Shown: positions 26,235 to 35,921, counted from the stretch's first letter. The stretch is 64,000 nucleotides of DNA from Lactiplantibacillus nangangensis (GCF_005405065.1 NZ_BJDI01000002.1:62001-126000); one strand, 5' to 3'. Numbers and translations: made by a program. Notes: generated by a model from the sequence alone, not told the origin.

Positions 26235-26999
26235 ATGCAGGACGAGTTAACTTTAATGACTTTTGATAAAGATTCTGAAGCGGTGCTAGACCCAAGTTCT
26301 GAAGGCGATTTTCAACTACCCGGAAAAGCGCTGTTGTTATTGACGGATGATGACCATTTTCAACAAATTGTGACGTACTATCATGGCGTTGAGATTGCAC
26401 ACTTTGACACAATCACAAAGGCTGCTCGGGTTTATCAAGTTCGAGTGCAGGGTGAAGAGATGGTGATCGCGCAAGCACCACTTGGCGCACCCGGCGCAGT
26501 CATGACTCTGGAGTCTTTAATTGCGTTTGGTGTTCGGAAAGTTCTAAGTGTTGGCAGTTGTGGCGTCTTGACTGTTTTGCCGGAAAATGCATTTTTAATT
26601 CCAACGGCAGCGTTACGTGATGAAGGAACTTCTTTTCATTATCTGCCTGCGAGTGAGTGGGTTTCCGTTGCACCAACGATGGTCGCAGCGATTCAAAAGG
26701 GGTTACAACGGCGGCACGTGCCAGTCAGCAAAGTGAAAACTTGGACAACTGATGCCATTTTCCGTGAAACACAGTCCAAAATTGCTAGTGTGAAATTGGC
26801 TGGTTGCGAGGTGGTTGAAATGGAGTGTGCTGCTTTGGCAGCGTGCGCGGAATTTCGGCAGATTGAGTTTGGTCAGCTACTTTATACCGCGGATTCTTTA
26901 GCTGATTTGACACGACATGACCCGCGCAAATGGGGAGCTGGTGCTGTGATACCAGCGATTCAATTAGCGGCTGAAATACTAGCCAAATTTGAAAATTGA
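26235..26999 (+). CDS. Nucleoside phosphorylase (PNP/UDP family)
   Basis: A 254-residue enzyme of the nucleoside phosphorylase I fold. Visible motifs are APLGAPGAVMTLESLIAFGVRKVLSVGSCG (phosphate- and ribose-binding half), TTDAIFRET, and EVVEMECAALAACAEFRQIEFGQLLYTAD, where the MEC..L stretch is typical. It cleaves nucleosides with phosphate; base specificity (purine or uridine) is not clear. I prefer the ATG at 26235, with TTGGAG 8 bp upstream; the open frame begins inside the reductase gene. Confidence 0.8.
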   Translation: MQDELTLMTFDKDSEAVLDPSSEGDFQLPGKALLLLTDDDHFQQIVTYYHGVEIAHFDTITKAARVYQVRVQGEEMVIAQAPLGAPGAVMTLESLIAFGVRKVLSVGSCGVLTVLPENAFLIPTAALRDEGTSFHYLPASEWVSVAPTMVAAIQKGLQRRHVPVSKVKTWTTDAIFRETQSKIASVKLAGCEVVEMECAALAACAEFRQIEFGQLLYTADSLADLTRHDPRKWGAGAVIPAIQLAAEILAKFEN

Positions 27000-27023
27000 A
27001 TCACTATTTTAATAGCTAAGCAC

Positions 27024-27064
27024 AATAAAAAATGTTCACCACAATTACGGGTGAACATTTTTTG
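27024..27064. terminator. Bidirectional terminator after the nucleoside phosphorylase gene
   Basis: AAATGTTCACC and GGTGAACATTT form an 11-bp stem with an A run before and T run after, serving two convergent genes. Confidence 0.85.
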
Positions 27065-27065
27065 A

Positions 27066-27389
27066 TTAGAGTCGATAAATATCTAAAATACTACCGGTAT
27101 TCGCATCTGCTAAAAATTCGTATTGAACGAGTTGGCCGTCTTCATAACGGGTAATACCGCCATAATAGACATCGGTTCGTAAGGCGAACTTTTGTAGTGG
27201 GGCTTTTTTCATTTCAATCCAAGAGCCTTCAATGGGTGCTTCCTTTAAGAAAGCCCGTTTGACTTGGTTTAAGATCTGATTGGGGGTTGGTCGGCGCAAC
27301 CGCTTCAATAGCCCGCCAACGGAGAATCCACCAGCGAGACCGGCCATCCCAACAGCTAACAAGCCGCCGTATTGTAATTGTTTATTCAT
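27066..27389 (-). CDS. PepSY-like small membrane or secreted protein
   Basis: A 107-residue protein with an N-terminal hydrophobic, Gly-rich segment (GGLLAVGMAGLAGGFSVGGLL) followed by LKRLRR and a C-terminal domain ending in YGGITRYEDGQLVQYEFLADANTGSILDIYRL. That end resembles PepSY/YpeB repeats, where a strand ends in D-x-x-T-G. It is probably anchored in the membrane. AAAGGAG precedes the ATG at 27389. Function is unknown. Confidence 0.6.
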   Translation of the reverse strand: MNKQLQYGGLLAVGMAGLAGGFSVGGLLKRLRRPTPNQILNQVKRAFLKEAPIEGSWIEMKKAPLQKFALRTDVYYGGITRYEDGQLVQYEFLADANTGSILDIYRL

Positions 27390-27440
27390 GTTGCGTGCTC
27401 CTTTCGACCAACTGAATGTGGGATTTTTTTGTTCAAAATT

Positions 27441-27468
27441 AGTATACCAATGATTGACGATAATACAA
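27441..27468 (-). promoter_or_regulatory. Promoter of the PepSY-like gene
   Basis: On the - strand, TTGTAT and TATACT are 16 bp apart, about 50 bp upstream of the start codon. Confidence 0.5.
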
Positions 27469-27752
27469 ATAAAAGTCGAGAACATAGAGCCATTTTTTAG
27501 TATCATTGGTCGAAAGGATAGTTTGAAAAAATTTTAAAATTAAGAAATTTTGTATCATTTCGATTACGCTTTTATCTTTATGCAGATGGATATATTGGAT
27601 TATACATCCGTTCGGTGTTAATTAATTTGATACTAACAATATTTCATAGTTTATAAGTTAAAAATTACCGAATGAAAAAATTAAAATGAATAGTTTGTGT
27701 TGCACATATAGGTGGAATGCTCATATCGGTAGACATATAATTATTTTCAAAA

Positions 27753-28541
27753 TTATTCTATAAAATCAGAGACGATTTCATAGGTGCTAAATTCTTTGTC
27801 AGTGGTGAATTCAAATTGGTTCGTTTGATCCTTGTCCCATGCATCTGCACTTATGTGTCGTGTTTGTACAACTGTTTTATTGGAGTCTATCAGCTTAACT
27901 TTTGCATTAAATGTTTTGAATGCATAACCGGATGTATTTTTAACTATTGCAGTGTATTTTCCAATATAGCCATTATCATGTGATTTTTCAAACTTGAAAG
28001 CTTTAATTAGGATATTCACGGCATCTCTTTTATTGTTCTTATTTACAACGGCATCTCCGTTACGAATAAGCTTGTCTAAATCTGGTTGATACTTGGAAGC
28101 AACGGTTAGTTTGTACTTTGAGTTGATTTTCAAAAGCATTTCTGTTCTAGTATTATATGCTTTGTTCCATTCGGTGATGTATTTTGATTTCTCAAAGTGT
28201 TCAAGTGCTTTTTTTTGATCTTCCAGTGCATTGAGATATGTAATAACTTGTTCGTGGAGTTTGTCATCTTTAAACCTTTTATTCTTATATGGTTTAACGG
28301 TATTAAACTCTGCGTTCACAGATTTTGTTAATGCTTCTTTAGATTTTAAAGGTTTGGAGCTTGAAGCTTTATTGATATCCCAGCGGCTCTGGAGTCCTTT
28401 TTCCAGGGACGATATAAAATCCTTATCATAATATTTTGTCTCAGAATGGTTCTTTTGTGAGCACCCGGCCAATAATGCTACCGTAAAAAATAGTACAAAC
28501 AATATGTTTGTCACCCTATGTAGATATGTACGCTTTGTCAT
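27753..28541 (-). CDS. Putative lipoprotein with FxLYD-like C-terminal domain
   Basis: A 262-residue surface lipoprotein. A signal peptide ends in the lipobox LLAGC (Cys27). A charged, Lys-rich helical region follows (about 35-165). The last 80 residues (YIGKYTAIVKNTSGYAFKTF, then VKLIDSNKTVV) resemble the FxLYD fold, a beta-sandwich common in surface lipoproteins. Codon use is clearly more AT-rich than neighbouring genes, suggesting acquisition. Flanked on both sides by AT-rich non-coding DNA. No partner gene is visible and no function can be assigned. Confidence 0.65.
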   Translation of the reverse strand: MTKRTYLHRVTNILFVLFFTVALLAGCSQKNHSETKYYDKDFISSLEKGLQSRWDINKASSSKPLKSKEALTKSVNAEFNTVKPYKNKRFKDDKLHEQVITYLNALEDQKKALEHFEKSKYITEWNKAYNTRTEMLLKINSKYKLTVASKYQPDLDKLIRNGDAVVNKNNKRDAVNILIKAFKFEKSHDNGYIGKYTAIVKNTSGYAFKTFNAKVKLIDSNKTVVQTRHISADAWDKDQTNQFEFTTDKEFSTYEIVSDFIE

Positions 28542-29110
28542 GATATTTCCTCCAAAAATAATTTCATCTTTTTACGACTTAAGTTTTTGGTCGATAAAAA
28601 TCGAATACGTTTTTTGTATCGTTATTTTGGAGATTTAATAGACTATTTTTCAATTGTTATTATTTGAAATTAGTAAAAAGCATTTTTTAATTGTACAGTT
28701 CTCGTATAAGATGGTCAACAAGCATATTTGATTGGTTCTTAAATATTATAATTAGGCAATTAGTGATTGTAGAGATGTTTCTAGATTACGGGTTGAAAGG
28801 AAAACTATTCATAAAGTACACGATAAAGAAAATTACTTTCTATTCGTTAGAAATAATCTGTGTAAGGTTAAATAATGTTTATCAACTCCTCTCTAACCAA
28901 AAATACTTATAGATTTGGGTGCAAATATCTGTAGATAGTACGTACGATGATTTTTATAACCGTGATACATCAACGGTTGGACGAGTTATGTTATTCTATT
29001 GTAGTAGCCCTTAATTTTACAAATAAAAGTCATAATTAATCAGTAAGAATCCACTAAAATAGGCTATAATGTTTAATTGAACGCTTAGAATGAGAGTAAA
29101 GGGGTTTCAA
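28542..29110. other. AT-rich intergenic region without a convincing gene
   Basis: About 570 bp of unusually AT-rich sequence between the lipoprotein gene and ytpR. The one open frame of any size (28691-28912) lacks a ribosome binding site and has random-looking composition. A TATAAT at 29065-29070 probably serves ytpR. I see no repeat ends or transposase remains. Confidence 0.5.
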
Positions 29111-29752
29111 ATGTTAATTACAAGTTATAATCCAACCGAATTAGGCGATACATTGATCGCTATTTTACGACCAGATACAGCTGATCAAAAAATCGAAACA
29201 CATCAAAATGTCACCCGGATTAGTGACACCGCAACCGGCGAAACGCTCGGTTACAACTTTTTTGAAGTTTCAAAGACCCTCGGAAAGTTAACTGTCAATG
29301 GTCAAGTTCACTTGACAGCTGACCAAGTTGATCAATTAAATAATTTATTAAAAGCAACTGATTTTGAACCTGATCTAGAATTAGATACAGCTGACAAATT
29401 TGTTGTTGGCTACGTTGAAAGTGCTGAAGCCCATCCCAAGTCTGATCATTTATTAGTGACCAAGACTGAAGTAGGGGAGGGCGAAACGCTACAAATCGTC
29501 AGCGGGTCACCAAACATGCAAGCCGACATTTTAGTCGTGGTGGCTAAAATTGGTGCCATGATGCCGGATGGTTTGATTATTTGGCCAGGTGAACTTCGTG
29601 GGGTTGAAAGTGACGGCATGATCGTTTCCGGACGTGAATTAAAGTTGCCAAATGCGCCCCAACATCCCGGTGCCTTGATTTTACCGGCGGACTATCAAAA
29701 AGTTGGCGAACCCTTTGACTTTGATCGTGCGCAAACATTATTTACGGCTTAA
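29111..29752 (+). CDS. ytpR: YtpR-family tRNA-binding domain protein
   Basis: A 213-residue protein with a DUF4479-like N-terminal domain and a C-terminal EMAP/tRNA-binding OB fold (about 95-200: FVVGYVESAEAHPKSDHLLVTKTEVGEG, QIVSGSPNM, GVESDGMIVSGREL). The same domain occurs at the N-terminus of PheT and in MetG. AAGGGG lies at correct spacing before the ATG at 29111. It precedes sftA and murC, the ytpR-ytpS-murC order known in Bacillus. Confidence 0.85.
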   Translation: MLITSYNPTELGDTLIAILRPDTADQKIETHQNVTRISDTATGETLGYNFFEVSKTLGKLTVNGQVHLTADQVDQLNNLLKATDFEPDLELDTADKFVVGYVESAEAHPKSDHLLVTKTEVGEGETLQIVSGSPNMQADILVVVAKIGAMMPDGLIIWPGELRGVESDGMIVSGRELKLPNAPQHPGALILPADYQKVGEPFDFDRAQTLFTA

Positions 29753-29781
29753 GCTGAACATTAAAAATAGGATGATTGAAA

Positions 29782-32343
29782 ATGAACCATTATGATGGCC
29801 CGGCATTTTACCGGAAATATCGAGATTTTATAACTAAAGAACCGACTTCGGCCGCGGCCAGTCAATCAACCAGTGCAGCGTCACAGCCGGCTTCAGCCGC
29901 CGTGTCAGCGGCGCCCAGTTCAGTCGCTGCTTATTCGGCCGTTGCGCGGCCACAGTCAACGGTGAGTGCGCCAGCCTCAAATGAACCGTTTAATGGCGGA
30001 ACCCATGGCGAGTTTCATCCCACCCGGATTCCAGCCCAACTAACACGCTCTAATGCGGCGGTTGGCGTCACGTTTCCACCTGATCAAACGAACTATTTGG
30101 AAATTGAAGCGACCTTGCATAAACCAGTTGAGAGCTATTTCTTATTTACGACTGCGACCGATGATGTTGACGAGGTGGTCAATTTAACTGCGCCGGCCCC
30201 AACTGAGCGCTTTGTGCCAGAGCCCGATGACAGCCAAGCACCGACCGAAGTCTTTCAACCAACGGCGCCAATTAGTGCGGCTCCGGCGCCCCAATCGGTG
30301 ACTAGTACAGCACCGACTGAAGTCTTTACGCCATCGTCGGCGCCAACCAGCGCTGATTCTGCAACGACTGTGTCAGCAGCACCATCTGAAGTGGCTAGTG
30401 TGGCAAGTAGTGCGCCTGAAGTTGACGACAGTGTGACAAGTGTTGAGCCGTCGTCTGCGGTTGAAGTCGAAAGACAGGCCAGTGTGACTGATGACTCGGC
30501 TGCGGCAACTTCTGCTGCTGTTGAATTGGCTAGTTTAGCATCGACTTCTGAGGCTGATTCAGTTGCTGTAACCAGTGAAGCTGAAATATCAGCAGAATCT
30601 GAACAGCCCAAAGCGAGTCGCGGGCTCGGACTTTCGCTAGATGCGATTATGACAGAAGAACATAACGCCCAAGCTGATTTGGCCTTATTCAAAGATAAGC
30701 CTGAATCAGCGCCAACGAAAACTGCTGCAATCGCGGCCAATGATGACGATGAACTGTATCAGCCGGTTGGCAGTCGCCCACGGTCACAGACGTCAATGTC
30801 GGCTGTACCACGACCAGTTAGTCAAGCAGCGCCAACGAGTGCCACCAGTCAGGATGCTGAACCAGTTTCGGCTGTTCATTCTGGGACGTCGGCTGCGCCT
30901 GTTTTAGCTGATAAAGAATTAGCAGCTTATCATTTTCCACCGTTAGACTTGCTTAAAGCCCCAGTCGTGCCAGATGAATCCGAAATGGATGATTGGATTG
31001 AAAGTAAAGCGAGTGCACTGGACGAATCCTTGGATGCGTTTGGTGTGGATGCGAATGTGGTTGACTGGACGGTTGGTCCGACGGTGACCCAGTTCCAAGT
31101 GAAGTTAGCTCGCGGCGTCAAAGTCAGCAAAATCACGAACTTAAATGATGATTTGAAGCTGGCATTGGCGGCGAAAGATATTCGGATTGAAGCGCCGATT
31201 CCTGGTCGCAACACAGTCGGTATTGAAATTCCAAATAAGAAATCTCGACCGGTCATGTTATCCGAAGTCTTGAATTCAAAGAAATTTAAAGAGAGTAAAT
31301 CACCATTGACGGTGGCATTGGGGGTCGACTTGTTCGGCCAACCACAAGTCACTGATTTGCGGAAGATGCCGCATGGTCTGATTGCTGGGGCCACTGGTTC
31401 TGGTAAGTCAGTTTTCATCAACAGTATCTTAGTGTCATTGCTCTATAAGGCCAATCCGCAAGAAGTTAAACTCTTATTGATTGATCCTAAGGCGGTCGAA
31501 CTCGCGCCGTATGACAAAGTACCGCATTTGTTGGCGCCAGTCATTTCCGAGCCGAAAGCCGCTTCAGCTGCCCTAAAATGGGTCGTTGATGAAATGGACA
31601 ATCGCTATGAGAAATTGGCTGCGGGTGGCGCTCGAAATATTGAACAATTCAATGAGATGGCAGTTGAACATCACGAGGACGGCTTGAAGATGCCATATAT
31701 CGTGATTGTGATCGATGAATTGGCTGATTTGATGATGGTTGCCTCAAGTGAAGTTCAAGACTATATCGCACGGATTACGCAAAAGGCGCGGGCTGCCGGC
31801 ATTCACTTGTTGGTTGCCACGCAGCGGCCGAGTGTCGATGTTGTCACTGGTTTGATCAAAAATAACATTCCAACGCGAATTGCTTTCATGGTCGCGAGTC
31901 AAATCGATTCACGAACGATCTTAGATACGAGCGGCGCGGAACGGTTACTTGGTCGCGGGGACATGTTGTACCTCGGCAATGGCCAAAGTACGCCGATTCG
32001 GTTGCAAGGGACCTACGTTGAGAGCGAAATCGATGATATTGCGCAATTCGTGCGGGAACAAGCCGCGCCACATTATGAGTTTCAGCCGGACAGCTTGATG
32101 AAACACGAAGAAGCGGCTAAGAGTCAAGATGAGTTGATGCCGGAAGTGTTGGCCTATTTGGCGAATGAGGAGACCGTTTCAACTTCGAAGTTACAACGGA
32201 CCTTTTCCGTCGGCTACAATCGAGCAGCGAACATCATTGACGATTTAGAGAATCGCAACTACGTGTCACCGGCCAAAGGTTCCAAACCCCGTGATGTTTA
32301 TTTCACGGCGGAAGATTTAACTAAATTACAAGCTAATTCATAA
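29782..32343 (+). CDS. sftA: FtsK/SpoIIIE-family DNA translocase, soluble SftA type
   Basis: An 853-residue DNA pump. The first 380 residues are low-complexity, rich in Ala, Ser, Thr, Val and acidic residues, with a repeated (A/T)APTEVF-x-P motif, and have no membrane helices, unlike FtsK. Then comes the translocase motor: alpha/beta parts (about 405-520), Walker A GATGSGKSV near 535, Walker B VIVIDELADLMM, and TQRPSVDVVTGLIKNNIPTRIAFMV. A winged-helix gamma domain ends the protein (MPEVLAYLANEETVSTSKLQ onward). SftA helps clear chromosomal DNA from the closing septum. Position beside ytpR and murC matches Bacillus ytpS. The ATG at 29782 has a weak ribosome binding site. Confidence 0.88.
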   Translation: MNHYDGPAFYRKYRDFITKEPTSAAASQSTSAASQPASAAVSAAPSSVAAYSAVARPQSTVSAPASNEPFNGGTHGEFHPTRIPAQLTRSNAAVGVTFPPDQTNYLEIEATLHKPVESYFLFTTATDDVDEVVNLTAPAPTERFVPEPDDSQAPTEVFQPTAPISAAPAPQSVTSTAPTEVFTPSSAPTSADSATTVSAAPSEVASVASSAPEVDDSVTSVEPSSAVEVERQASVTDDSAAATSAAVELASLASTSEADSVAVTSEAEISAESEQPKASRGLGLSLDAIMTEEHNAQADLALFKDKPESAPTKTAAIAANDDDELYQPVGSRPRSQTSMSAVPRPVSQAAPTSATSQDAEPVSAVHSGTSAAPVLADKELAAYHFPPLDLLKAPVVPDESEMDDWIESKASALDESLDAFGVDANVVDWTVGPTVTQFQVKLARGVKVSKITNLNDDLKLALAAKDIRIEAPIPGRNTVGIEIPNKKSRPVMLSEVLNSKKFKESKSPLTVALGVDLFGQPQVTDLRKMPHGLIAGATGSGKSVFINSILVSLLYKANPQEVKLLLIDPKAVELAPYDKVPHLLAPVISEPKAASAALKWVVDEMDNRYEKLAAGGARNIEQFNEMAVEHHEDGLKMPYIVIVIDELADLMMVASSEVQDYIARITQKARAAGIHLLVATQRPSVDVVTGLIKNNIPTRIAFMVASQIDSRTILDTSGAERLLGRGDMLYLGNGQSTPIRLQGTYVESEIDDIAQFVREQAAPHYEFQPDSLMKHEEAAKSQDELMPEVLAYLANEETVSTSKLQRTFSVGYNRAANIIDDLENRNYVSPAKGSKPRDVYFTAEDLTKLQANS

Positions 32344-32404
32344 TTAAAAATTAACGATTCACCGCTTAGTTGATGAATCCTAAACATGGGAGATTATTAG
32401 AATC

Positions 32405-33718
32405 ATGGATAAAGAGACGGTTTATTATTTTGTTGGGATCAAAGGCTCAGGCATGAGCTCATTAGCTTTGATTTTGCACGATAAAGGCTTCCAAGTTGAA
32501 GGCTCAGATATTGAACAATATACCTTTACACAAAAAGGTTTGGCAGCTGCTGGAATTAAGATGTTGCCATTCTCTGAAGACAATATTCATGCCGGTTTGA
32601 CGGTCATTGCTGGGAATTCCTTCACGGATGAACATCCTGAGATTAAAAAGGCGCGCGCAATGGGCTTACCAGTTTATCGTTACCATGAATTCTTAGGTAA
32701 ACTCATGGAAGGCTACACGAGTATTGGTGTGGCTGGGACTCATGGGAAGACGTCAACGACTGGCTTGCTCTCACACGTGTTAAGTAATATCGCACCTACG
32801 AGTTATTTAATCGGTGATGGGACTGGTAAAGGCACGCCAGATGCACGTTTCTTCGTCTTTGAAGCGGATGAATACCGGCGTCACTTTGTGGCCTATCATC
32901 CAGACTATGCCATCATGACTAACGTTGATTTTGATCACCCTGATTATTACAAAGACTTAGCGGATGTGAAGTCGGCTTTTGAACAATTTGGGAGCCAAGT
33001 TAAGAAGGGGATTTTTGCCTGGGGTGACGATGAAAGCTTACGTCATTTAGACATCAAGACACCAATCTATTATTATGGGACAAAGGATCGCGATGATTTC
33101 CAAGCCATCAATATCAAACGGACGACTAAAGGGTCTTCGTTTGAAGTGACTTATAAAAACAAGTCATTAGGTGAATTCGAAATTCCATTGTTTGGTGAAC
33201 ATAACGTCTTAAACAGTACGGCTGTGATTGCCGTTTCCTACTTTGAAAAGGTCGATTTGGACGAAATTCGGCGTGAATTATTGAACTTCAGTGGCGTTAA
33301 ACGGCGCTTCTCTGAATCCAAGGTTGGCGACATGACCATGATTGATGACTATGCGCATCATCCATCTGAAATCAAAGCAACTTTGGACGCCGCTCGCCAA
33401 AAGTACCCAGATAAGGAAATTTTGGCCGTTTTCCAACCACATACGTACTCACGGACTAAGGCGTTAATGGACGGCTTTGCCACGAGTTTAAGTAAGGCGG
33501 ATCATGTCTTCTTAACGAATATCTTTAGTTCAGCGCGTGAAAAGAGCGGCGATGTTTCTTCACAAGATTTGGCAAACAAATTGTCAAATGGCGGTGAAAT
33601 CATCACCACGGATGATATGTCAGCTTTGACGGCTTATCATGATGCGGTTGTCGTCTTTATGGGTGCCGGCGACATTCAAAAATACGAAAAGATTTATACT
33701 GATTTAAAGACAAAGTAA
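32405..33718 (+). CDS. murC: UDP-N-acetylmuramate--L-alanine ligase MurC
   Basis: A 437-residue Mur ligase that adds L-alanine to UDP-MurNAc, the first peptide step of peptidoglycan synthesis. Motifs: N-terminal Rossmann segment [17 protein letters not shown]-binding [39 protein letters not shown] and [16 protein letters not shown]. Cytoplasmic. Full length for the family. Followed by a bidirectional terminator. Confidence 0.95.
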   Translation: MDKETVYYFVGIKGSGMSSLALILHDKGFQVEGSDIEQYTFTQKGLAAAGIKMLPFSEDNIHAGLTVIAGNSFTDEHPEIKKARAMGLPVYRYHEFLGKLMEGYTSIGVAGTHGKTSTTGLLSHVLSNIAPTSYLIGDGTGKGTPDARFFVFEADEYRRHFVAYHPDYAIMTNVDFDHPDYYKDLADVKSAFEQFGSQVKKGIFAWGDDESLRHLDIKTPIYYYGTKDRDDFQAINIKRTTKGSSFEVTYKNKSLGEFEIPLFGEHNVLNSTAVIAVSYFEKVDLDEIRRELLNFSGVKRRFSESKVGDMTMIDDYAHHPSEIKATLDAARQKYPDKEILAVFQPHTYSRTKALMDGFATSLSKADHVFLTNIFSSAREKSGDVSSQDLANKLSNGGEIITTDDMSALTAYHDAVVVFMGAGDIQKYEKIYTDLKTK

Positions 33719-33728
33719 TTGAATTTGA

Positions 33729-33764
33729 AAAAGCATTTAGATGATCACCGTCTAAATGCTTTTT
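33729..33764. terminator. Terminator of murC
   Basis: AAAAGCATTTAGA and TCTAAATGCTTTT form a 13-bp stem followed by T residues. Confidence 0.85.
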
Positions 33765-33786
33765 TCGACAAAAGTGAGGGATTAGG

Positions 33787-34749
33787 ATGCCAAAAAGTAA
33801 ATTTTATGCCGTCAGGGTCGGCCGTAAACCAGGAATCTATCTGACTTGGGCAGAATGTCAGGCGCAAATCAATCATTTTTCGGGGGCTCAATATAAAAGT
33901 TTTACTAGCCGCAGTGAAGCAGACGCCTATTTAACTGGGCAATCAACCCCAAAATCAGCCCCTAAAAGGTCGTCGTCAAAGACGTCAACTTCAGCGGCCA
34001 TGCCGGCGGCGGATATCATTGTGTATACTGATGGCGGGAACCGTAATACCGGTAATGTTCAAGGCGGCCAAGTGAAGCCAACGGATAAGTCGGCTTGGGC
34101 CTTCCAAATCACCATGGGTGGTCGGACGATTACCGGGACTTCTGGTGAATGGGGCGCTACTAATAACCGGATGGAGATCATGGCGTTATTGCAAGCCTTA
34201 AGCTATTTGTTAACCGCTAAGCAGGCCACGTCCAATATTTTAGTTATCATGGATTCCAAGTATGTCTTAGATGCGATTCAAAAGGGCTGGTTACACGGTT
34301 GGAAGCGGCGCGGTTGGCGGCGTGCTGGCAATCAGCCACTTGCCAATAGTGAACTCTGGCGGCTCATCGATACCGCTTTAAGTCAGTTTACCAATTTAGC
34401 GTTCAAATGGGTCAAAGGGCACGCGACGACGGCTGGTAATAATTTAGTTGATCAGTTGTTGAATCAAACCATGGATCAAATGACTAAAGGGCAGCCAGTT
34501 CCAGTCCAAAATGCTACGGCAAACTTACCCGGCCGACCTGTCACGCCCGTCCAGGGGGATTTAGTTGCGACTACAACGCCGCAACCAAAGCAGCCGCATC
34601 AGACAGCGACGCAACCCCATATTGCCCCAGCCAAGTCAGCACCAGCTGCCGATAAATTTGGCCATTTAATGAGTGACCAAGCACAGGCCAAATCTGTTGA
34701 GGCAATGACAGAAATTGCTAAAAACTGGCAACAAGATGATCAAAAATAG
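33787..34749 (+). CDS. Ribonuclease HI with N-terminal hybrid-binding domain
   Basis: A 320-residue RNase H. The N-terminal viroplasmin/HBD domain (about 5-50: FYAVRVGRKPGIYLTWAECQ) binds RNA-DNA hybrids. A Ser- and Pro-rich linker follows, then the catalytic domain (about 75-235) with active-site residues in IVYTDGG, NNRMEIMALL, MDSKYV and GNNLVDQLLN. A disordered Pro/Gln/Ala-rich tail of about 75 residues follows. It degrades RNA in hybrids during replication and repair. The tail is longer than in most RNase HI proteins. Confidence 0.88.
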   Translation: MPKSKFYAVRVGRKPGIYLTWAECQAQINHFSGAQYKSFTSRSEADAYLTGQSTPKSAPKRSSSKTSTSAAMPAADIIVYTDGGNRNTGNVQGGQVKPTDKSAWAFQITMGGRTITGTSGEWGATNNRMEIMALLQALSYLLTAKQATSNILVIMDSKYVLDAIQKGWLHGWKRRGWRRAGNQPLANSELWRLIDTALSQFTNLAFKWVKGHATTAGNNLVDQLLNQTMDQMTKGQPVPVQNATANLPGRPVTPVQGDLVATTTPQPKQPHQTATQPHIAPAKSAPAADKFGHLMSDQAQAKSVEAMTEIAKNWQQDDQK

Positions 34750-34845
34750 TTTGTGCACGAGTGGTAATTGTCGTTGTAGAAGTAAACTTCTGAATCCGAT
34801 TTCAAAAACTAAGAAAAACTTATATTTTTCTCATGACCAAACTGT

Positions 34846-34874
34846 TTTACCTTCTTTGACTAATCTGATACACT
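34846..34874 (+). promoter_or_regulatory. Possible promoter of the BI-1 family gene
   Basis: TTTACC and TACACT are 17 bp apart. Transcription from here would give a leader of about 180 nt. Confidence 0.4.
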
Positions 34875-34958
34875 AGATGACAAGAAAGCTGAGGTGACTG
34901 ATTGGAATGTCTTTGAGATTGTGGATAGACTCGTCAATTGAAAAATTAGCCTAAGTGG

Positions 34959-35030
34959 CGTCACTGGCAACTACTAGTGACGTGCAAGCTATGAGACACC
35001 AGTCGCGACCTTCAACTCGGAATTTGAAGG
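34959..35030 (+). promoter_or_regulatory. Two leader hairpins upstream of the BI-1 family gene
   Basis: CGTCACT/AGTGACG (34959-34965, 34976-34982) and CCTTCAA/TTGAAGG (35009-35015, 35024-35030) form consecutive stem-loops before the ribosome binding site. I do not recognise a known riboswitch class. The rest of 34750-35064 shows nothing further. Confidence 0.35.
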
Positions 35031-35064
35031 GTTGTAGTTAAAATTTAGGTGAAAGAGGGATTCT

Positions 35065-35784
35065 ATGAATAATTATCAGCAAGATCCGCAACCACGTACA
35101 ATTAACACCCAAGTTGGGTTACGGAGTTTCTTAACTAAAATGTACGGATACATGACTTTAGCCGTTTTAGTTTCGGCGGTTTCAGTTTATTTATCGATTA
35201 ATGTTTTTGCAGCGCAAGTTAATGCACTCTTTGGTCAACACCCAATTATTGCGTTAATTATTTTCATGATCAGCATGTTTGCCATGATCGGTGGGATTCA
35301 AAAGAATGCCACCCGAAACCCAGCGATGAGCTTCACCTTGTTGATGCTGTTCGCTGTTGTCTTCGGGGTTGAAATGTCTGTCATGTTAGCCTTATATACT
35401 GGGGCAGTGATTACCGGTGCCTTTATTTCAGCCGGTGCGGTCTTTGCAACGATGGCTGTCATTGGGACAACTAGTAAGCGGGACATGTCGCGTTTAGGCA
35501 CGCATTTATTTGCCGCTTTGATTGGGTTGATCGTGGCTTCAGTCGTTAACTTGTTCTTACAAAGTACCATGATCAGTTATGTTTTCTCATTTATCGGTGT
35601 TTTGATTTTTGCCGGATTATCAATGTGGGATGCGAACAAGATGCGTGATATGTATCTTCAATATGGTGATCAAGTTTCTTCGACTGGACTTGCAGTCAGT
35701 GGTGCCTTGACGCTTTACTTGGACTTCGTTAACTTGTTCTTATACTTCGTCCAAATCTTTGCCGGTGGTTCTAGCCGGAACTAA
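35065..35784 (+). CDS. Bax inhibitor-1/YccA-family membrane protein
   Basis: A 239-residue protein with seven hydrophobic segments, starting after a polar N-terminus at about residue 28. The C-terminal part, FAGLSMWDANKMRDMY then LYLDFVNLFLYFVQIFAG, holds the conserved Asp residues of the BI-1 (YetJ-like) family, whose bacterial members are pH-sensitive calcium leak channels. Ribosome binding site GAAAGAGGG. Single transcription unit with a structured leader and a terminator. Confidence 0.85.
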   Translation: MNNYQQDPQPRTINTQVGLRSFLTKMYGYMTLAVLVSAVSVYLSINVFAAQVNALFGQHPIIALIIFMISMFAMIGGIQKNATRNPAMSFTLLMLFAVVFGVEMSVMLALYTGAVITGAFISAGAVFATMAVIGTTSKRDMSRLGTHLFAALIGLIVASVVNLFLQSTMISYVFSFIGVLIFAGLSMWDANKMRDMYLQYGDQVSSTGLAVSGALTLYLDFVNLFLYFVQIFAGGSSRN

Positions 35785-35805
35785 TCATTAGAATTTAATC
35801 GTTTT

Positions 35806-35845
35806 GAAAAACAAGGGCTGACAATTGTCGGGCCCTTGTTTTTTA
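35806..35845 (+). terminator. Terminator of the BI-1 family gene
   Basis: AACAAGGGC pairs with GCCCTTGTT, followed by T residues. Confidence 0.8.
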
Positions 35846-35860
35846 ATCGTCTGAGTCCCG

Positions 35861-35889
35861 TTGACTGCAATAGTTTGGTACAATTAAAT
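35861..35889 (+). promoter_or_regulatory. Promoter of polA and downstream genes
   Basis: TTGACT and TTAAAT are 17 bp apart, about 32 bp before the polA start codon. Confidence 0.5.
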
Positions 35890-35921
35890 AAATAACTCGA
35901 CTTGAAGGAGTGCGCAAATTA

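Noticed and set aside
28691-28912. 73-codon open frame in the AT-rich region
   Set aside because: No ribosome binding site, low complexity from AT-rich DNA, no neighbouring partner.
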